Shown in pieces: positions 53,001-58,932 of a stretch of DNA of 64,000 nt (its first letter is position 1; every line of letters starts with the position of its first letter). Position numbers and translations under genes: made by a program. The notes under the pieces were generated by a model. It was given only the letters and a program-made list of their open reading frames with translations, did not search any database and was not told the DNA's origin. Source of the DNA: Saturnia japonica (lineage: Eukaryota > Arthropoda > Insecta > Lepidoptera > Saturniidae); contig CM065313.1 of the NCBI GenBank assembly GCA_033032175.1, positions 18,205,327-18,269,326 on the forward strand. The letters are read 5' to 3'.

Positions 53001-53643
53001 TAAATAAACACTCTATATTCCATTTACTTATGCCAAAAACGATGACATAGAAAATTATAAAATAATGTGAGAAAATTTTGAAATATTGTAAAGACCGTAG
53101 AACTGTGGTCTTGACATGAACGAGAGACCAAAATCATACTCCCTGCGATTTATAGGAGCATCATCATCGCATAACCGCAGCACCTGCACCGTTACACTAT
53201 GGATCGTATGATGTCACGTGACATATTATAGTGGCGTCGAGAAAAGTCAGTTGAGAGTTTACTAATGTGTGGTGTTAATACTTTATTAACCATAGCTCTA
53301 TTGCTTGCAGATGCCACCGGAGATCGTGTCTACATCAGAAGCGTTATTGGTAAGGTTCCGAACTGACGACTCACTGGTGTTTAAGGGTTTCTCAGCGTCT
53401 TACCAGATGGTAAAACCTACGTGGAGTGAGGAGGATAGCTTGGAGGGGGGAGAGTATGAGGGGGAGGAGGAGGACGAGCGCGTGCAACCGTTGGTCGTAT
53501 GGCCTTCGGACCCAGAAGCTCCGTTGGCGCCAGCGCCGCCAGGCAGCGCGCTTTGTCCGTCGACCCGCGTGACGATTGACTCGTCCACGATTTCCGTACC
53601 GCAAACCATCTTATATAACCTCGAACGTGTAACATCTGTATGA
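13823..53643 (+). CDS. tld/tok: Tolloid/BMP-1 family astacin metalloprotease (18 exons, 5' end missing)
   Basis: Secreted zinc metalloprotease of the tolloid/BMP-1 family. Family members cleave Chordin/Sog-type BMP antagonists and extracellular matrix precursors. Eighteen exons join with matching phases into 1,322 full codons plus stop. Numbering from the first partial codon: prodomain 1-380, RSIR furin-type site 377-380, astacin 381-583 with zinc motif 475-493 and Met-turn SIMHY 530-534, CUB1 584-698, CUB2 700-810, EGF1 815-853, CUB3 857-972, EGF2 976-1013, CUB4 1018-1128, CUB5 1131-1245, acidic tail 1246-1323. This is the canonical mTLD order. The long, hydrophilic prodomain resembles Drosophila tolkin rather than tolloid, so the paralogue assignment is inference. 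No Met or signal peptide lies in these exons, because the first opens in phase 1. The introns hold many transposons but none disrupts the reading frame. Family identity is certain; exon borders are predicted from GT..AG and phase. Confidence 0.95.
14074..14250 (+). other. Short intron between prodomain exons a and b
   Basis: A 177-bp GT..AG intron at phase 0. The downstream reading frame stays open back to an ATG at 14233, inside the intron's 3' end. That ATG could be mistaken for a start, but the splice acceptor tttttgcag and phase continuity argue for intron. Confidence 0.8.
14251..14810 (+). CDS. tld/tok: tolloid exon (b): long low-complexity prodomain
   Basis: Largest coding exon (560 nt, phase 0 in, phase 2 out; donor agaag/gtaatt). 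The 186 residues are rich in Ser, Asn, Glu and Thr with several N-glycosylation sequons (NTS, NQS, NQT, NDT, NLT, NVS, NLS, NIT). It ends in a strongly basic cluster ([12 protein letters not shown]). No folded domain is recognisable. Extension of the prodomain by this exon is what makes the gene tolkin-like. Confidence 0.85.
14811..16844 (+). other. Intron b-c (2.0 kb)
   Basis: AT-rich intron, phase 2. Its central part (15583-16013) is a Helitron-like repeat in + orientation, a near-complete inverted partner of the copy at 10756-11192. Around 16420-16700 is another unclassified dispersed repeat ('tctcgaaaactacttgagct'). No additional coding signal was seen. Confidence 0.8.
15583..16013 (+). 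mobile_element. Helitron-like repeat, copy 3 (extended)
   Basis: Opens with ttctgtaacctactgttttc, then tacgtgaagcaaatgctttc, and ends ctggtcgaatttcgacc ttagggcggtcgctag followed by T. Ending in CTAG with T next to it fits the Helitron CTRR-T rule, with the hairpin just upstream. Confidence 0.7.
16845..17145 (+). CDS. tld/tok: tolloid exon (c): prodomain, basic and acidic linker
   Basis: Acceptor ctctcag, donor gag/gtaata; phase 2 in, phase 0 out. It encodes 100 residues: a His/Lys/Arg-rich part ([20 protein letters not shown]), then an acidic segment ([20 protein letters not shown]) leading to the cleavage site in the next exon. Frame and phase agree on both sides. Confidence 0.85.
17146..18808 (+). 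other. Intron c-d (1.7 kb)
   Basis: Contains two tandem copies of a dispersed repeat (17270-17600) and one + strand copy of the 'ggtgaaaccgtgg' repeat (about 18350-18555). The rest is unremarkable AT-rich sequence. Confidence 0.8.
17270..17600 (+). repeat. Two tandem copies of a dispersed repeat
   Basis: The block 'ttctgaaaaccgtattcacc'...'ttctatagggtggaggtatt ccagcactcg' (from about 17305) recurs at about 17468 as 'ctctgaaaatcgcactcacc'...'ttctgtagggtggagttatt'. Period about 165 bp. Single - strand relatives occur at 47285-47430 and 51915-52100. Confidence 0.7.
18809..19032 (+). CDS. tld/tok: tolloid exon (d): activation site and astacin N-terminus
   Basis: Acceptor cccttacag, donor tgcgg/gtaaga; phase 0 in, phase 2 out. 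KKRHRSIR followed by [10 protein letters not shown] gives a proprotein-convertase RxxR site directly before the conserved 'AAT' start of mature tolloid-type astacins. The exon continues with [10 protein letters not shown], the membership signature [13 protein letters not shown] and ends at RPCG. Confidence 0.95.
19033..20119 (+). other. Intron d-e (1.1 kb)
   Basis: Contains a CpG-richer block at about 19110-19375 of unknown origin and a small terminal-inverted-repeat element at 19531-19675. No other gene signal. Confidence 0.8.
19531..19675. mobile_element. Small MITE-like element
   Basis: Ends gtacatatagacacgc and gcgtgtctatctatac are imperfect inverted repeats (13 of 16), and 'agcatgct' motifs repeat inside. 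No clear target duplication. Confidence 0.5.
20120..20298 (+). CDS. tld/tok: tolloid exon (e): astacin catalytic core
   Basis: Acceptor ttctttctag, donor catg/gtaacc; phase 2 in, phase 1 out. It contains [14 protein letters not shown] with the vicinal Cys pair typical of BMP-1/tolloid, and the full astacin zinc-binding motif [19 protein letters not shown] with three His ligands and the catalytic Glu intact. The enzyme is therefore predicted active. Confidence 0.97.
20299..27016 (+). other. Large intron e-f within the astacin domain (6.7 kb)
   Basis: Phase-1 intron separating the zinc-motif exon from the Met-turn exon. I see one - strand copy of the 'ggtgaaaccgtgg' repeat near 22140-22320 and a GC-richer patch at 22330-22420, otherwise AT-rich sequence with no convincing ORF, RNA gene or structured repeat. 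Confidence 0.8.
27017..27247 (+). CDS. tld/tok: tolloid exon (f): astacin C-terminal half, Met-turn
   Basis: Acceptor tatttttag, donor gcta/gtaagt; phase 1 in and out. It encodes [15 protein letters not shown], the Met-turn [11 protein letters not shown] with the zinc-proximal Tyr, [12 protein letters not shown] and the astacin end QTNLLYKCA. It lies 6.7 kb downstream of the zinc-motif exon. Confidence 0.97.
27248..27773 (+). other. Intron f-g (0.5 kb)
   Basis: Phase-1 intron between the end of the astacin domain and CUB1. AT-rich, no recognised element. A reading frame runs open for some distance upstream of the acceptor but is not supported by homology. Confidence 0.8.
27774..27914 (+). 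CDS. tld/tok: tolloid exon (g): CUB1 first half
   Basis: Acceptor tgtccttag, donor acag/gtattg; phase 1 in and out. It encodes [18 protein letters not shown] and [18 protein letters not shown], the N-terminal half of a CUB domain with its first cysteine pair. Confidence 0.94.
28013..28366 (-). mobile_element. Helitron-like repeat, copy 4
   Basis: On the + strand begins A/ctaggctattgccctaag and ends gcttttgcttcacgtat. Same family; more diverged at the CTAG end. Confidence 0.65.
28449..28660 (+). repeat. 'ggtgaaaccgtgg' dispersed repeat
   Basis: 'tattgagaaaggttataggc', 'catgaatgttaagaaatatg', 'atttaacacggatgaaattg', 'cacagctagtg'. Other copies: 7338-7503, 13608-13800, 18350-18555, 33240-33480, 34380-34480 (+) and about 22140-22320, 36600-36760, 38800-38990 (-). 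Confidence 0.6.
31657..32757 (-). mobile_element. 1.1-kb poly(A)-tailed retroposon with hairpin array
   Basis: A GC-rich block unlike its AT-rich surroundings. On the + strand it starts with a T-rich run (31657-31671), i.e. a poly(A) tail on the - strand. It is flanked by a perfect 12-bp direct repeat, ctttggaactct, at 31645-31656 and 32758-32769, which I read as the target-site duplication made by target-primed reverse transcription. No reverse transcriptase is encoded, so it is a non-autonomous retroposon or a 5'-truncated LINE. It contains three longer units with 'ggaaggaggcgaatgaacgc' (31938, 32053, 32142) and twelve short hairpin units. Antisense reading frames here are probably fortuitous. 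Confidence 0.8.
32004..32564. repeat. Array of 12 covarying hairpins separated by T-runs
   Basis: Each unit on the + strand is a run of about 4-7 T, a few bases (often AA or ATA), then a 4-5 bp stem with a 6-7 nt loop, mostly TTTTCT or TTGTCTT. Stems in order: AGAGG/CCTCT (32004), GAGG/CCTC (32111), AGAGG/CCTCT (32202), GAGG/CCTC (32269), AGTGG/CCACT (32304), GGTGG/CCACC (32344), CGAGG/CCTCG (32380), GGTGG/CCACC (32409), GGTGG/CCACC (32448), GGTGG/CCACC (32486), GAAGA/TCTTC (32519), GGAGG/CCTCC (32548). Both arms change together, which indicates selection for, or copying of, the fold. Spacing (29-107 bp) is not in multiples of three. Confidence 0.85.
33053..33148 (+). repeat. Minisatellite, 16 bp x 6 perfect copies
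   Basis: Six identical units of ctgaatatgcaaaatg back to back, ending in ctgg. No substitutions between units. Confidence 0.97.
34690..35260 (+). repeat. LINE-type repeat tail (second family)
   Basis: Starts 'ccgtacgcccgcggccccgc', continues with 'gatagcctatcaatagacca', 'caagccgtttttgagttaaa'. Related pieces: about 2010-2290, 8455-8960 (several internally repeated modules), 30650-30850, 48890-49060, 55360-55500 and 61665-61935. Confidence 0.6.
36777..37100 (-). mobile_element. Helitron-like repeat, copy 5
   Basis: On the + strand begins A/ctagcaatcgccctaagg with the palindrome ggtcgaaattcgacc and ends gcttttgcttcacgtattaa. Confidence 0.7.
39202..39405 (+). CDS. tld/tok: tolloid exon (h): CUB1 second half
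   Basis: Acceptor aaattag, donor gaag/gtattg; phase 1 in and out. It encodes [20 protein letters not shown] and [10 protein letters not shown] through GFRAFYE, completing CUB1 after an 11.3-kb intron. The strong match to tolloid CUB1 confirms the splice despite the distance. Confidence 0.94.
40091..41394 (-). mobile_element. mariner-family DNA transposon, nearly complete
   Basis: Ends are inverted repeats of about 34 bp: left caaggtgtccagaaagggta, right (reverse complement) caagttgtccagaaagggta, continuing tcgggtatttgt. Both ends are flanked by TA (40089-40090 and 41395-41396), the target site of Tc1/mariner elements. Length 1,304 bp is normal for mariner. It sits antisense in the intron between the CUB1 and CUB2 exons of tolloid. 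Confidence 0.95.
40198..41278 (-). pseudogene. mariner transposase, broken by one frameshift
   Basis: The reading frame starts at 41278 with [20 protein letters not shown], an N-terminal helix-turn-helix region ([31 protein letters not shown]), and runs to 40922. The remaining part is open from 40914 to 40198 in a shifted frame and carries the catalytic core: [22 protein letters not shown] and [16 protein letters not shown]. By my count 36 residues separate the second and third Asp of the DDD triad. The two pieces join logically if one base is removed near 40972-40980, a run of seven T on the + strand. The copy is therefore a pseudogene unless the run length is a sequencing error. Confidence 0.9.
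41443..41555 (+). CDS. tld/tok: tolloid exon (i): CUB2 first half
   Basis: Acceptor tgtccctag, donor ccg/gtaaga; phase 1 in, phase 0 out. It encodes [20 protein letters not shown] and the [11 protein letters not shown] strand of CUB2. It starts only 49 bp after the mariner element ends. Confidence 0.93.
41556..42328 (+). other. Intron i-j within CUB2 (0.8 kb)
   Basis: Phase-0 intron, AT-rich, no feature recognised. Confidence 0.8.
42329..42477 (+). CDS. tld/tok: tolloid exon (j): CUB2 middle
   Basis: Acceptor attccag, donor attag/gtaagt; phase 0 in, phase 2 out. It encodes [28 protein letters not shown] and [11 protein letters not shown], with the Glu/Asp residues used for calcium binding in CUB domains. 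Confidence 0.94.
42521..42874 (+). CDS. Orphan 117-aa ORF in a tolloid intron (hypothetical)
   Basis: ATG at 42521 preceded by an in-frame TAA; stop at 42872-42874. The product is basic and Lys/Arg/Ser-rich ([20 protein letters not shown] at the start, [12 protein letters not shown] in the middle, CKICAHL near the end) and less AT-rich than the surrounding intron. I do not recognise a family. No signal peptide or clear membrane segment. It begins 43 bp after the CUB2 exon donor on the same strand. It may be a chance ORF, a mobile-element fragment or a retained-intron product; which of these cannot be decided from sequence alone. Confidence 0.25.
   Translation: MDKVKAARKFTRKPCRSAWARILQLAQTFGEKNVTAVNKRALFSTLFGRYYSRNSIGVFRQLLLKAYSKVKEKGRSITGITFTSAAVSSVQMLVYAKYLPRCKICAHLISKSILKYQ
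44345..44725 (-). repeat. LINE-type repeat tail, - strand
   Basis: On the + strand 'gtttgttccgggtaacc', 'ggttggaccgattttgacgg', 'gagttacttaggctactttt' and a GC-rich end 'gagcgcagccgcgggcacag'. Same family as 13025-13480. Confidence 0.7.
44985..45245 (-). repeat. tRNA-derived SINE (family B), - strand
   Basis: On the - strand the B-box gagttcgaatccctgcaa is followed by agcctgagctttcgctgaag and a body ending in 'ggaccacatcgtcaatt'. Same head as the copies at 6761 and 52618. Confidence 0.75.
45301..45509 (+). CDS. tld/tok: tolloid exon (k): CUB2 end and EGF1
   Basis: Acceptor tttttaccag, donor gaaa/gtacgt; phase 2 in, phase 1 out. It closes CUB2 ([20 protein letters not shown]), then encodes a calcium-binding EGF domain starting SDECASS with six cysteines and the [12 protein letters not shown] hydroxylation-type motif. 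Confidence 0.95.
45510..46812 (+). other. Intron k-l (1.3 kb)
   Basis: Phase-1 intron containing a - strand tRNA-like SINE (46180-46325) with a (tatg)-like tail; otherwise AT-rich with no feature. Confidence 0.8.
46180..46325 (-). repeat. tRNA-derived SINE (another family), - strand
   Basis: On the - strand: gcctcgtagcgcagtgatat (A-box region) and cacgggttcgatccccgccc (B-box), then a tail with tatgtatgtat repeats. The acceptor arm does not pair, so not a tRNA gene. Confidence 0.7.
46813..46985 (+). CDS. tld/tok: tolloid exon (l): CUB3 first half
   Basis: Acceptor ctattccag, donor cag/gtgaga; phase 1 in, phase 0 out. It encodes [18 protein letters not shown] and [18 protein letters not shown] of CUB3. 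Confidence 0.94.
46986..48481 (+). other. Introns l-m and m-n around exon 47752-47880
   Basis: Two phase-0 introns. The first (46986-47751) contains a partial copy (about 47285-47430) of the dispersed repeat seen in tandem at 17270-17600. The second (47881-48481) shows nothing recognisable. Confidence 0.75.
47752..47880 (+). CDS. tld/tok: tolloid exon (m): CUB3 middle
   Basis: Acceptor ttttcccag, donor cag/gtacct; phase 0 on both sides, 43 codons. It encodes [34 protein letters not shown]. Being a multiple of three, it could be skipped without a frameshift, but that would remove part of CUB3. Confidence 0.93.
48482..48708 (+). CDS. tld/tok: tolloid exon (n): CUB3 end, EGF2, CUB4 start
   Basis: Acceptor tgattccag, donor ttcag/gtgaag; phase 0 in, phase 2 out. 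It ends CUB3 ([17 protein letters not shown]), carries the second calcium-binding EGF ([28 protein letters not shown]) and opens CUB4 with [16 protein letters not shown]. Confidence 0.95.
48709..50230 (+). other. Introns n-o and o-p around exon 49724-49838
   Basis: The first intron carries a LINE-type repeat tail at about 48890-49060 ('cgagccgtttttgagttcaa'). The second (49839-50230) is short and AT-rich with nothing recognised. Confidence 0.75.
49724..49838 (+). CDS. tld/tok: tolloid exon (o): CUB4 first half
   Basis: Acceptor tatgttcacag, donor cag/gtaata; phase 2 in, phase 0 out. It encodes [20 protein letters not shown] and [17 protein letters not shown] of CUB4. Confidence 0.93.
50231..50411 (+). 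CDS. tld/tok: tolloid exon (p): CUB4 second half
   Basis: Acceptor tttgttcag, donor actg/gtaaga; phase 0 in, phase 1 out. It encodes [34 protein letters not shown] and [19 protein letters not shown] dispersed LINE-type repeat starts about 20 bp after the donor. Confidence 0.94.
50433..50895 (+). repeat. LINE-type repeat tail
   Basis: Starts 'agctgtgcccgtggcttcgc' and includes 'gtaggtctttttaatgcc', 'gcataagccatttaagcgcc' and 'ggtccaaccgtttcggagat'. Inserted just after the CUB4 exon donor. Confidence 0.75.
51236..51556 (-). pseudogene. RTE-type LINE reverse transcriptase, C-terminal remnant
   Basis: On the - strand this reads [19 protein letters not shown], then [20 protein letters not shown], a stop codon, then [18 protein letters not shown]. 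The [11 protein letters not shown] motif is characteristic of the region after the reverse transcriptase domain in RTE-clade LINEs. The in-frame TGA and lack of the rest mark it as a dead fragment. Two short + strand ORFs across it are shadows. Confidence 0.75.
51608..51810 (+). repeat. Dispersed repeat shared with 12040-12250
   Basis: Second copy of the 'gattttgaggagttccctgg' repeat, directly downstream of the RTE remnant. Confidence 0.65.
52248..52498 (+). CDS. tld/tok: tolloid exon (q): CUB5 main part
   Basis: Acceptor ttatttacag, donor aag/gttagt; phase 1 in, phase 0 out. It encodes [19 protein letters not shown], the [12 protein letters not shown] strand, [20 protein letters not shown] and GTFCGTK of CUB5. 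Confidence 0.95.
52499..53310 (+). other. Intron q-r within CUB5 (0.8 kb)
   Basis: Phase-0 intron carrying a - strand SINE copy (52618-52830) soon after the donor; the rest is AT-rich without recognised features. Confidence 0.8.
52618..52830 (-). repeat. tRNA-derived SINE (family B), - strand
   Basis: On the - strand, gagttcgaatccctgcaatg then agcctgagctttcggtgatg, sharing 'gaccacgtcgtc' at its end with the copy at 44985. Confidence 0.7.
53311..53643 (+). CDS. tld/tok: tolloid last exon (r): CUB5 end and acidic tail, stop
   Basis: Acceptor attgcttgcag; ends at TGA 53641-53643. It finishes CUB5 ([25 protein letters not shown]), then adds about 78 residues: an acidic stretch ([17 protein letters not shown]), a Pro/Ala-rich part and one extra Cys. 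Base composition rises sharply in GC over the tail, unlike the other exons. The terminal tail is not a domain I recognise. Confidence 0.92.
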   Translation: MPPEIVSTSEALLVRFRTDDSLVFKGFSASYQMVKPTWSEEDSLEGGEYEGEEEDERVQPLVVWPSDPEAPLAPAPPGSALCPSTRVTIDSSTISVPQTILYNLERVTSV

Positions 53644-53779
53644 TTTTTAGATTAATGATGTATATCAGGGGTGTTCAAACAATCGAACGCGATTCGCATA
53701 TACGCGAAAGATATAAAGTGTTACAAGGATCGGCTTCCCCTACCAATACCTCATATTAAATAAGATCTATACATGATGC

Positions 53780-53995
53780 ATGGCGGTAGGGCTTTTTCTA
53801 ATGCTTGCCTGGCTAGCTACCACCCTAAAGTTAAAAATCTGTCGCCAAGTACCAATAGATGTGATCCGGTAGCTGCATTTGAGAGACCGTCTTCCAGGAC
53901 GGCATCACAGCGGCGACTGCTGATGGATTTAGATCTCTTGGTGGTCGCCATTGGGTCAATGTGCCGAGCAATTATTAAAAAAAAATCCGTACTAA
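53780..53995 (+). repeat. SINE family B, 3' part
   Basis: Shares 'tagctaccaccctaaagtta' with the 45-kb SINE body and ends in 'gtcaatgtgccgagcaatta' plus A-run, matching the fragment at 776-898. Confidence 0.65.
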
Positions 53996-55538
53996 CAACT
54001 TAGTATTCGTCGTACCTTTACTATAGACTCGCACTATTGACTGGGCGCGATAGCAACAATTATATAATCAGACAACGACCGGCTTGAAGGCATTCTCTCT
54101 CGAGCTGTTGGATAGTGAACACGTAAGTGCTGTTATGTATAGCTGTCCATCTCGCTACGTATTACAAAAGCTATCCAATCGCAAAACCAGAATATCTAAG
54201 TCCAAATTTTAGTCTTTTATATCAGAATAGAAATATCCGCGTTTGATAGGAATGCCTCTTTAGTTAATAGGATTGCTCAGATTTACTTAAAGGTGAGAGC
54301 CAGAATTTTGATCTAAATCTAATCTAAAAAATGAAATCTTAATATCGCAATATTCTAAGGAATACCTTTATTATCTTGTTTGTGGTCGGTACTCAGTCAT
54401 CTTATGAAAAGTACGCGAATGATCACGGTTATAACTAAATCCACAGAAACTTCATTCAGTAATTTTAAAGTGACCCCAGTAACATCCATATTTTCTGTTC
54501 ATGTTTTCTTTCGTAGTATTATTGGGTTGGCAGTCGATCACTTGCTTACGATATTTCTTGTTGTAGATCGCCGTCACTATAAGTCAAAGCACCCCTGATG
54601 TATATGCTAAAAGTCTTCCAAGACTGTGATCTGATCTCTAAATATACACGTACTCCCTTCCAACTGCTATTTAAAGTATTTTTTACTTCGGAATGGCCTT
54701 TTTATATACCGAGACTTAGTTTAAATATATGCTGAGATGTTTTGCAATACGGTAATCAACTGATTATTAGGTACGTCTTTGTAAGAGTTACAGAGGCCTG
54801 TAACATCGATTATTTTGTACAAGATTCTACGCAGCGATCTTGATGGCTTATTGCTTCGTTTTCTACGTGAACCCAGTGGCTTATGTATTATGTATGTATT
54901 CCACCAGATGCGTAATTTTATTCAGAAAAACTGGTTACCATTTAACTCCTTCTTACATTACAATACTTACAAATTACTAAATAATCTCATACAAGTATTG
55001 AGGTTGAATCGTCATTTGAATTATTGGAATAGGTAAATAAAACTTCCTTTATTCGGTAGTGTGATAATAATTAATGAAATAATCTCTCTTTATTTTCACT
55101 ACCTAGCTTAATGTACCTACGAACTTCCAGTTGTGAGTAAAAACAAGTATTATTTCAAAATACGAATAAGAGAATGGAATAAAGGACTATGAATAGTCAT
55201 AGAAGGTCATGGTCAAGGAATGAATGGGAGGGAGAATGTCCCTTCAAACTTTTTCTTCGAACTGACGCACTATTAGCCTCAAGGTCCCTGGAGCTATTAT
55301 AGGCTTTGACAGCTTCACCATGCTTGAAACCTGTAGTTGCATGTTTATTTATAATTAACATTTGGGCGACCGAGCTACGCTCGGTGTCTTAAGAATATTA
55401 AAACACACCTATCTAGATATACTTAGAATGTTAAAACATTATCTAAATACAAAATTTCACCTAAATCGTTGGAGCTGTTTCTGAGAAACCAATTACATAT
55501 ATATTTATGTACGTAAATAGTACGTGCGGTCGTTTTTT

Positions 55539-55596
55539 TTTTTATATCAGTACAATTATATGGGCCCTTTTTATATCAGTACAATTATATGGGCCC
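55539..55596 (+). repeat. 29-bp tandem duplication
   Basis: The unit tttttatatcagtacaatta + tatgggccc occurs twice without mismatch (55539-55567, 55568-55596). Confidence 0.95.
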
Positions 55597-55775
55597 CGGA
55601 GACTCGGGCGACTTTTATAGCTTCACCGTGGCTTGGGGACGAGCGCTTAATACACTCAGCCTCGAAAGCGTAGCAACATGTTCAAGGGTGCCAAAGTGGC
55701 CGAACCTCTGCATGGGCTGTTGCCACAGTTACAATTAAGTCGCGAACTGGTTAAATTTTCCTATCTGTAAAAATT
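55583..55775 (+). repeat. Dispersed repeat shared with 85-270
   Basis: 'cgacttttatagcttcaccg', 'gacgagcgcttaatacactc', 'caagggtgccaaagtggccg', 'gggctgttgccacag'. Preceded by a 29-bp tandem duplication. Confidence 0.75.
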
Positions 55776-57018
55776 CGAGCTAGCTAACTAAGGAAGGAAG
55801 GAAGGAACATGTGTTGTGTATAATATGTATTTAGTGATCTTCCAGCGTGCGGTCGCAGAGCAAACCTGTTACTATAGCACCCAGTCAATAGTAAAGCCAG
55901 TAGTAGTCAATATTACTAACAGTGAGTCATTATTGCGGATCTAATATTCACACTGACAAATATCTAACAGCAGGTATTGTATCTTTTAAATATCGTAATG
56001 TAAGAAGAAGTTTACAAGAATAGCTTTCACTTAAAACTTATTTGAGAAAACAGGAACTATGCTTTAACAAATCAAAAGAGCGTTCAAGAAAATAATAAGT
56101 ATTTAATTTATTATATTATAGAAAAGTGAGTTCTGTTACATGATTTATTTTTATCACATTCATAACATGTGTGTCATATATATACAGAAATTGTACACAT
56201 AGATACTATGATGTCTGTGTGATGTCAATTAAAGGTCCTGTGTCCACAGAGCAATTTACTTTCTACTTTTTATAAATAATATAAATTAAATTGTACTATA
56301 GAGACACCTGTAGTACAATATATTTCTCGCTTAATCTTAATTAAAGTTATATTAGAACGAGTAGTGCTGTCAAAACTGTGGATTTTGACATCCCAGTGAA
56401 AAAACGACCTATATTTTAACATAAACATCAAATAACATGTTCATTGAAATCCGCTCTTCTCGCGATCCAGTACAACCAACACAAGCCAAAATAAATGAAA
56501 TTGTGGTAGTTTTTTTTTTAAACTGCAAGTGTAGAGGAATGCATATCATAAGCCACCGTTTGAATGGCATTTAATACTAAACCATGAGAATAACCATATA
56601 CTTTTTTAAATGTCTTTTTCGCAAAACAATAAATGTTTTAGAAATATTATTTTACCTATTAACTTTGATAGAAATATTTCGCTTCTAATAAAACCCAAAA
56701 AATATCCAATAAATATCTTCATAGTTTGTTTTACAATGAAAGTCCATTTATTGAAAATGATTTAATATTAGACCTATTTTTTACTTTTGCGTAAATGCGA
56801 TCGTACATTTTACAGTGAATAGCATGGTAATTAATTTCATGATTACGACTGAATAAAAAATGTACATAATTAATAATCATAGCGTTGTTTAGATAATAAT
56901 AAATAAATAAAAAGTTTATGTAAGAAACATAACGGTTACCAAAAATTACTCATTGTAAGCATCGTTTTATATTTCCATTAATGATTACCTACTTATAACT
57001 TATTACATATACTAATAA

Positions 57019-57284
57019 CTGCCTCGTTAGCTTAGTGGTTGTAAGCGCGACTGCTATGAGCGAGGTCATGGGTTCGAATCCCAGGTCAAACAAAGTGTTA
57101 TTAGGTTTTTGCTATGAAATTCTCAGTAGCAGCTCGGAGTTTGGCTTCGTGCCCGATTAATGGCAATAGGCTCGCCCCCTATTACATGGGACCTAACAAC
57201 ATACTCGACGAAATATGAGCGTACAAATGTACACCTCTGCCTAACCGTTCGGGGAATACAGGCGAGATGGTATGTTATGTTATT
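57019..57284 (+). repeat. tRNA-derived SINE (family A), head only
   Basis: A-box ttagcttagtggttgtaagc and B-box gggttcgaatcccaggtc, followed by 'agcagctcggagtttggctt', 'gcccgattaatggcaatagg' and ending 'gaatacaggcgagatggtat'. Body sequence present in the other two family copies is absent here. Confidence 0.85.
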
Positions 57285-58932
57285 ACTTTTAATGCCTCAT
57301 TTAAACCAAAGATAAATCTCATTGCTAAGGCATTTTAATATTCATAAGTTTGACGTTATTAAGTCATTAAAATAAAACCAAGTAAACTTTTAACCAGTTT
57401 ATTGTTTATTTGCATTTAGGTAACTGTAATTAACTGTAATAATTACTTTAGCTATACCTACTTAGGACCCTCAAGTTAACGGGTAATCAAAATAATTGTC
57501 CAAATAGCGAGAAATACCTACGTATCAGCAACATACGGTTGCATATGGTATATTTATTTAACAACCAGTATAAATACATACAAATTTCATATAGTTTGAT
57601 TATAAGCAATTTTATAGAAAATTAAATAAATATTAATGTTGATATTAATTAACGGACAACTTGAAGACATCACAAAATGGAGAAAGTAATGCATAATATT
57701 AGTTCACTCTAACTTACCTTATAAGAAAAATCCAGATTACATCCTTCTTGTTCAAGACTCACAATTCCTGGAACAAAGTTGTATGTGAAAGCAGCCAACT
57801 TTTAACCAGTCTAAAAACTGTCCTGCATACTAAATTCAAGTTCTAGGCACAACTTGCCTAGGATCATAAAAGGCAGCGAACTACTTTCGTATATTATTAT
57901 TCTTTATTTGGTCCAGTTTAACTTCTATGAATTGTGACCCATGTTATTTCAGATTTACCCGTGAACGAGCGTCATTAGTAAATAGACTATTGAGACAATA
58001 TTAATTAATAAGATAAATTAATTAATATAACTTAAATGCTGTTTTAATTATAATTTTCCTGTTTCATATCAATAAATACATAATCATAAATAATGTCATA
58101 ATAAATATTTAAACTGTAATCTAGTTAGTTAACCTGTAAATTAATAAATACCAGTAAATCCATGTCGGCAATAAAAAAAAAAACAAAACAATTATTAATA
58201 ATAAAATAAATCAAATAGATACATTTTATAGTATATTATAGTTATTATGACTTAAAATTTTTACTCTAATATAAATAATAGAGAATGTAGAATCGATCAT
58301 AATCTTAATTAACCGTACTTAATTATAGTTTTCAATTTCAAAATTGTTATAATTTATTTCGTTAAGGATAAAAGACAATTCTTCACCACACTTGATTTAT
58401 TTTCTCATTTAATTAAGTTATATAGGTATTAGTGCCAAAATGGATACTTATTTACTATTTTACGCCATACATATTATATAAATAAGCTAGTATTTGTAAC
58501 CTATTTATACGTAGAACTGTTATTTTTATTAAAATCGAATGAAAACGAATGTTGTTTGATTATCCTATGTATTTCTTTAAAGGTAATAATTAGTAGCATT
58601 TATTAGGGAGAGTTTTAAACGGTAGATTTTTTTTTATTAAGTATGTACAACTATTGTGAATAAAACCTAATGAATTATCAACATAATTAATATGAACTAG
58701 CTGGAGCCAGCAATTTCGTTTACGTGAAAAAGCTTTTGATATTGCATGGTAAAATTGTTGCTGCTTAGTCCACATGGAAACGTGTAATTATGGGTAGTCT
58801 CAATCGTTGCTTGGGGTTCAGTCCTATATTAGCGACCCACCTCAATTTCGCATAGGTACAATTAACAAAGTGATGTATTTTATGTTTAAAAAAGCATGAT
58901 ATAGAGTTTATCACTGTAATATTGATAGTTCA

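Noticed and set aside
53392..53635. Antisense ORFs of 69-72 aa over the last tolloid exon
   Set aside because: They are shadows caused by the GC-rich acidic tail; the + strand frame has CUB5 homology.
57019..57090. Possible tRNA gene with intact A and B boxes
   Set aside because: The acceptor stem does not pair and the sequence continues into a conserved non-tRNA body shared with other copies; it is a SINE. The same applies to 6761, 46325 (-) and 58933.
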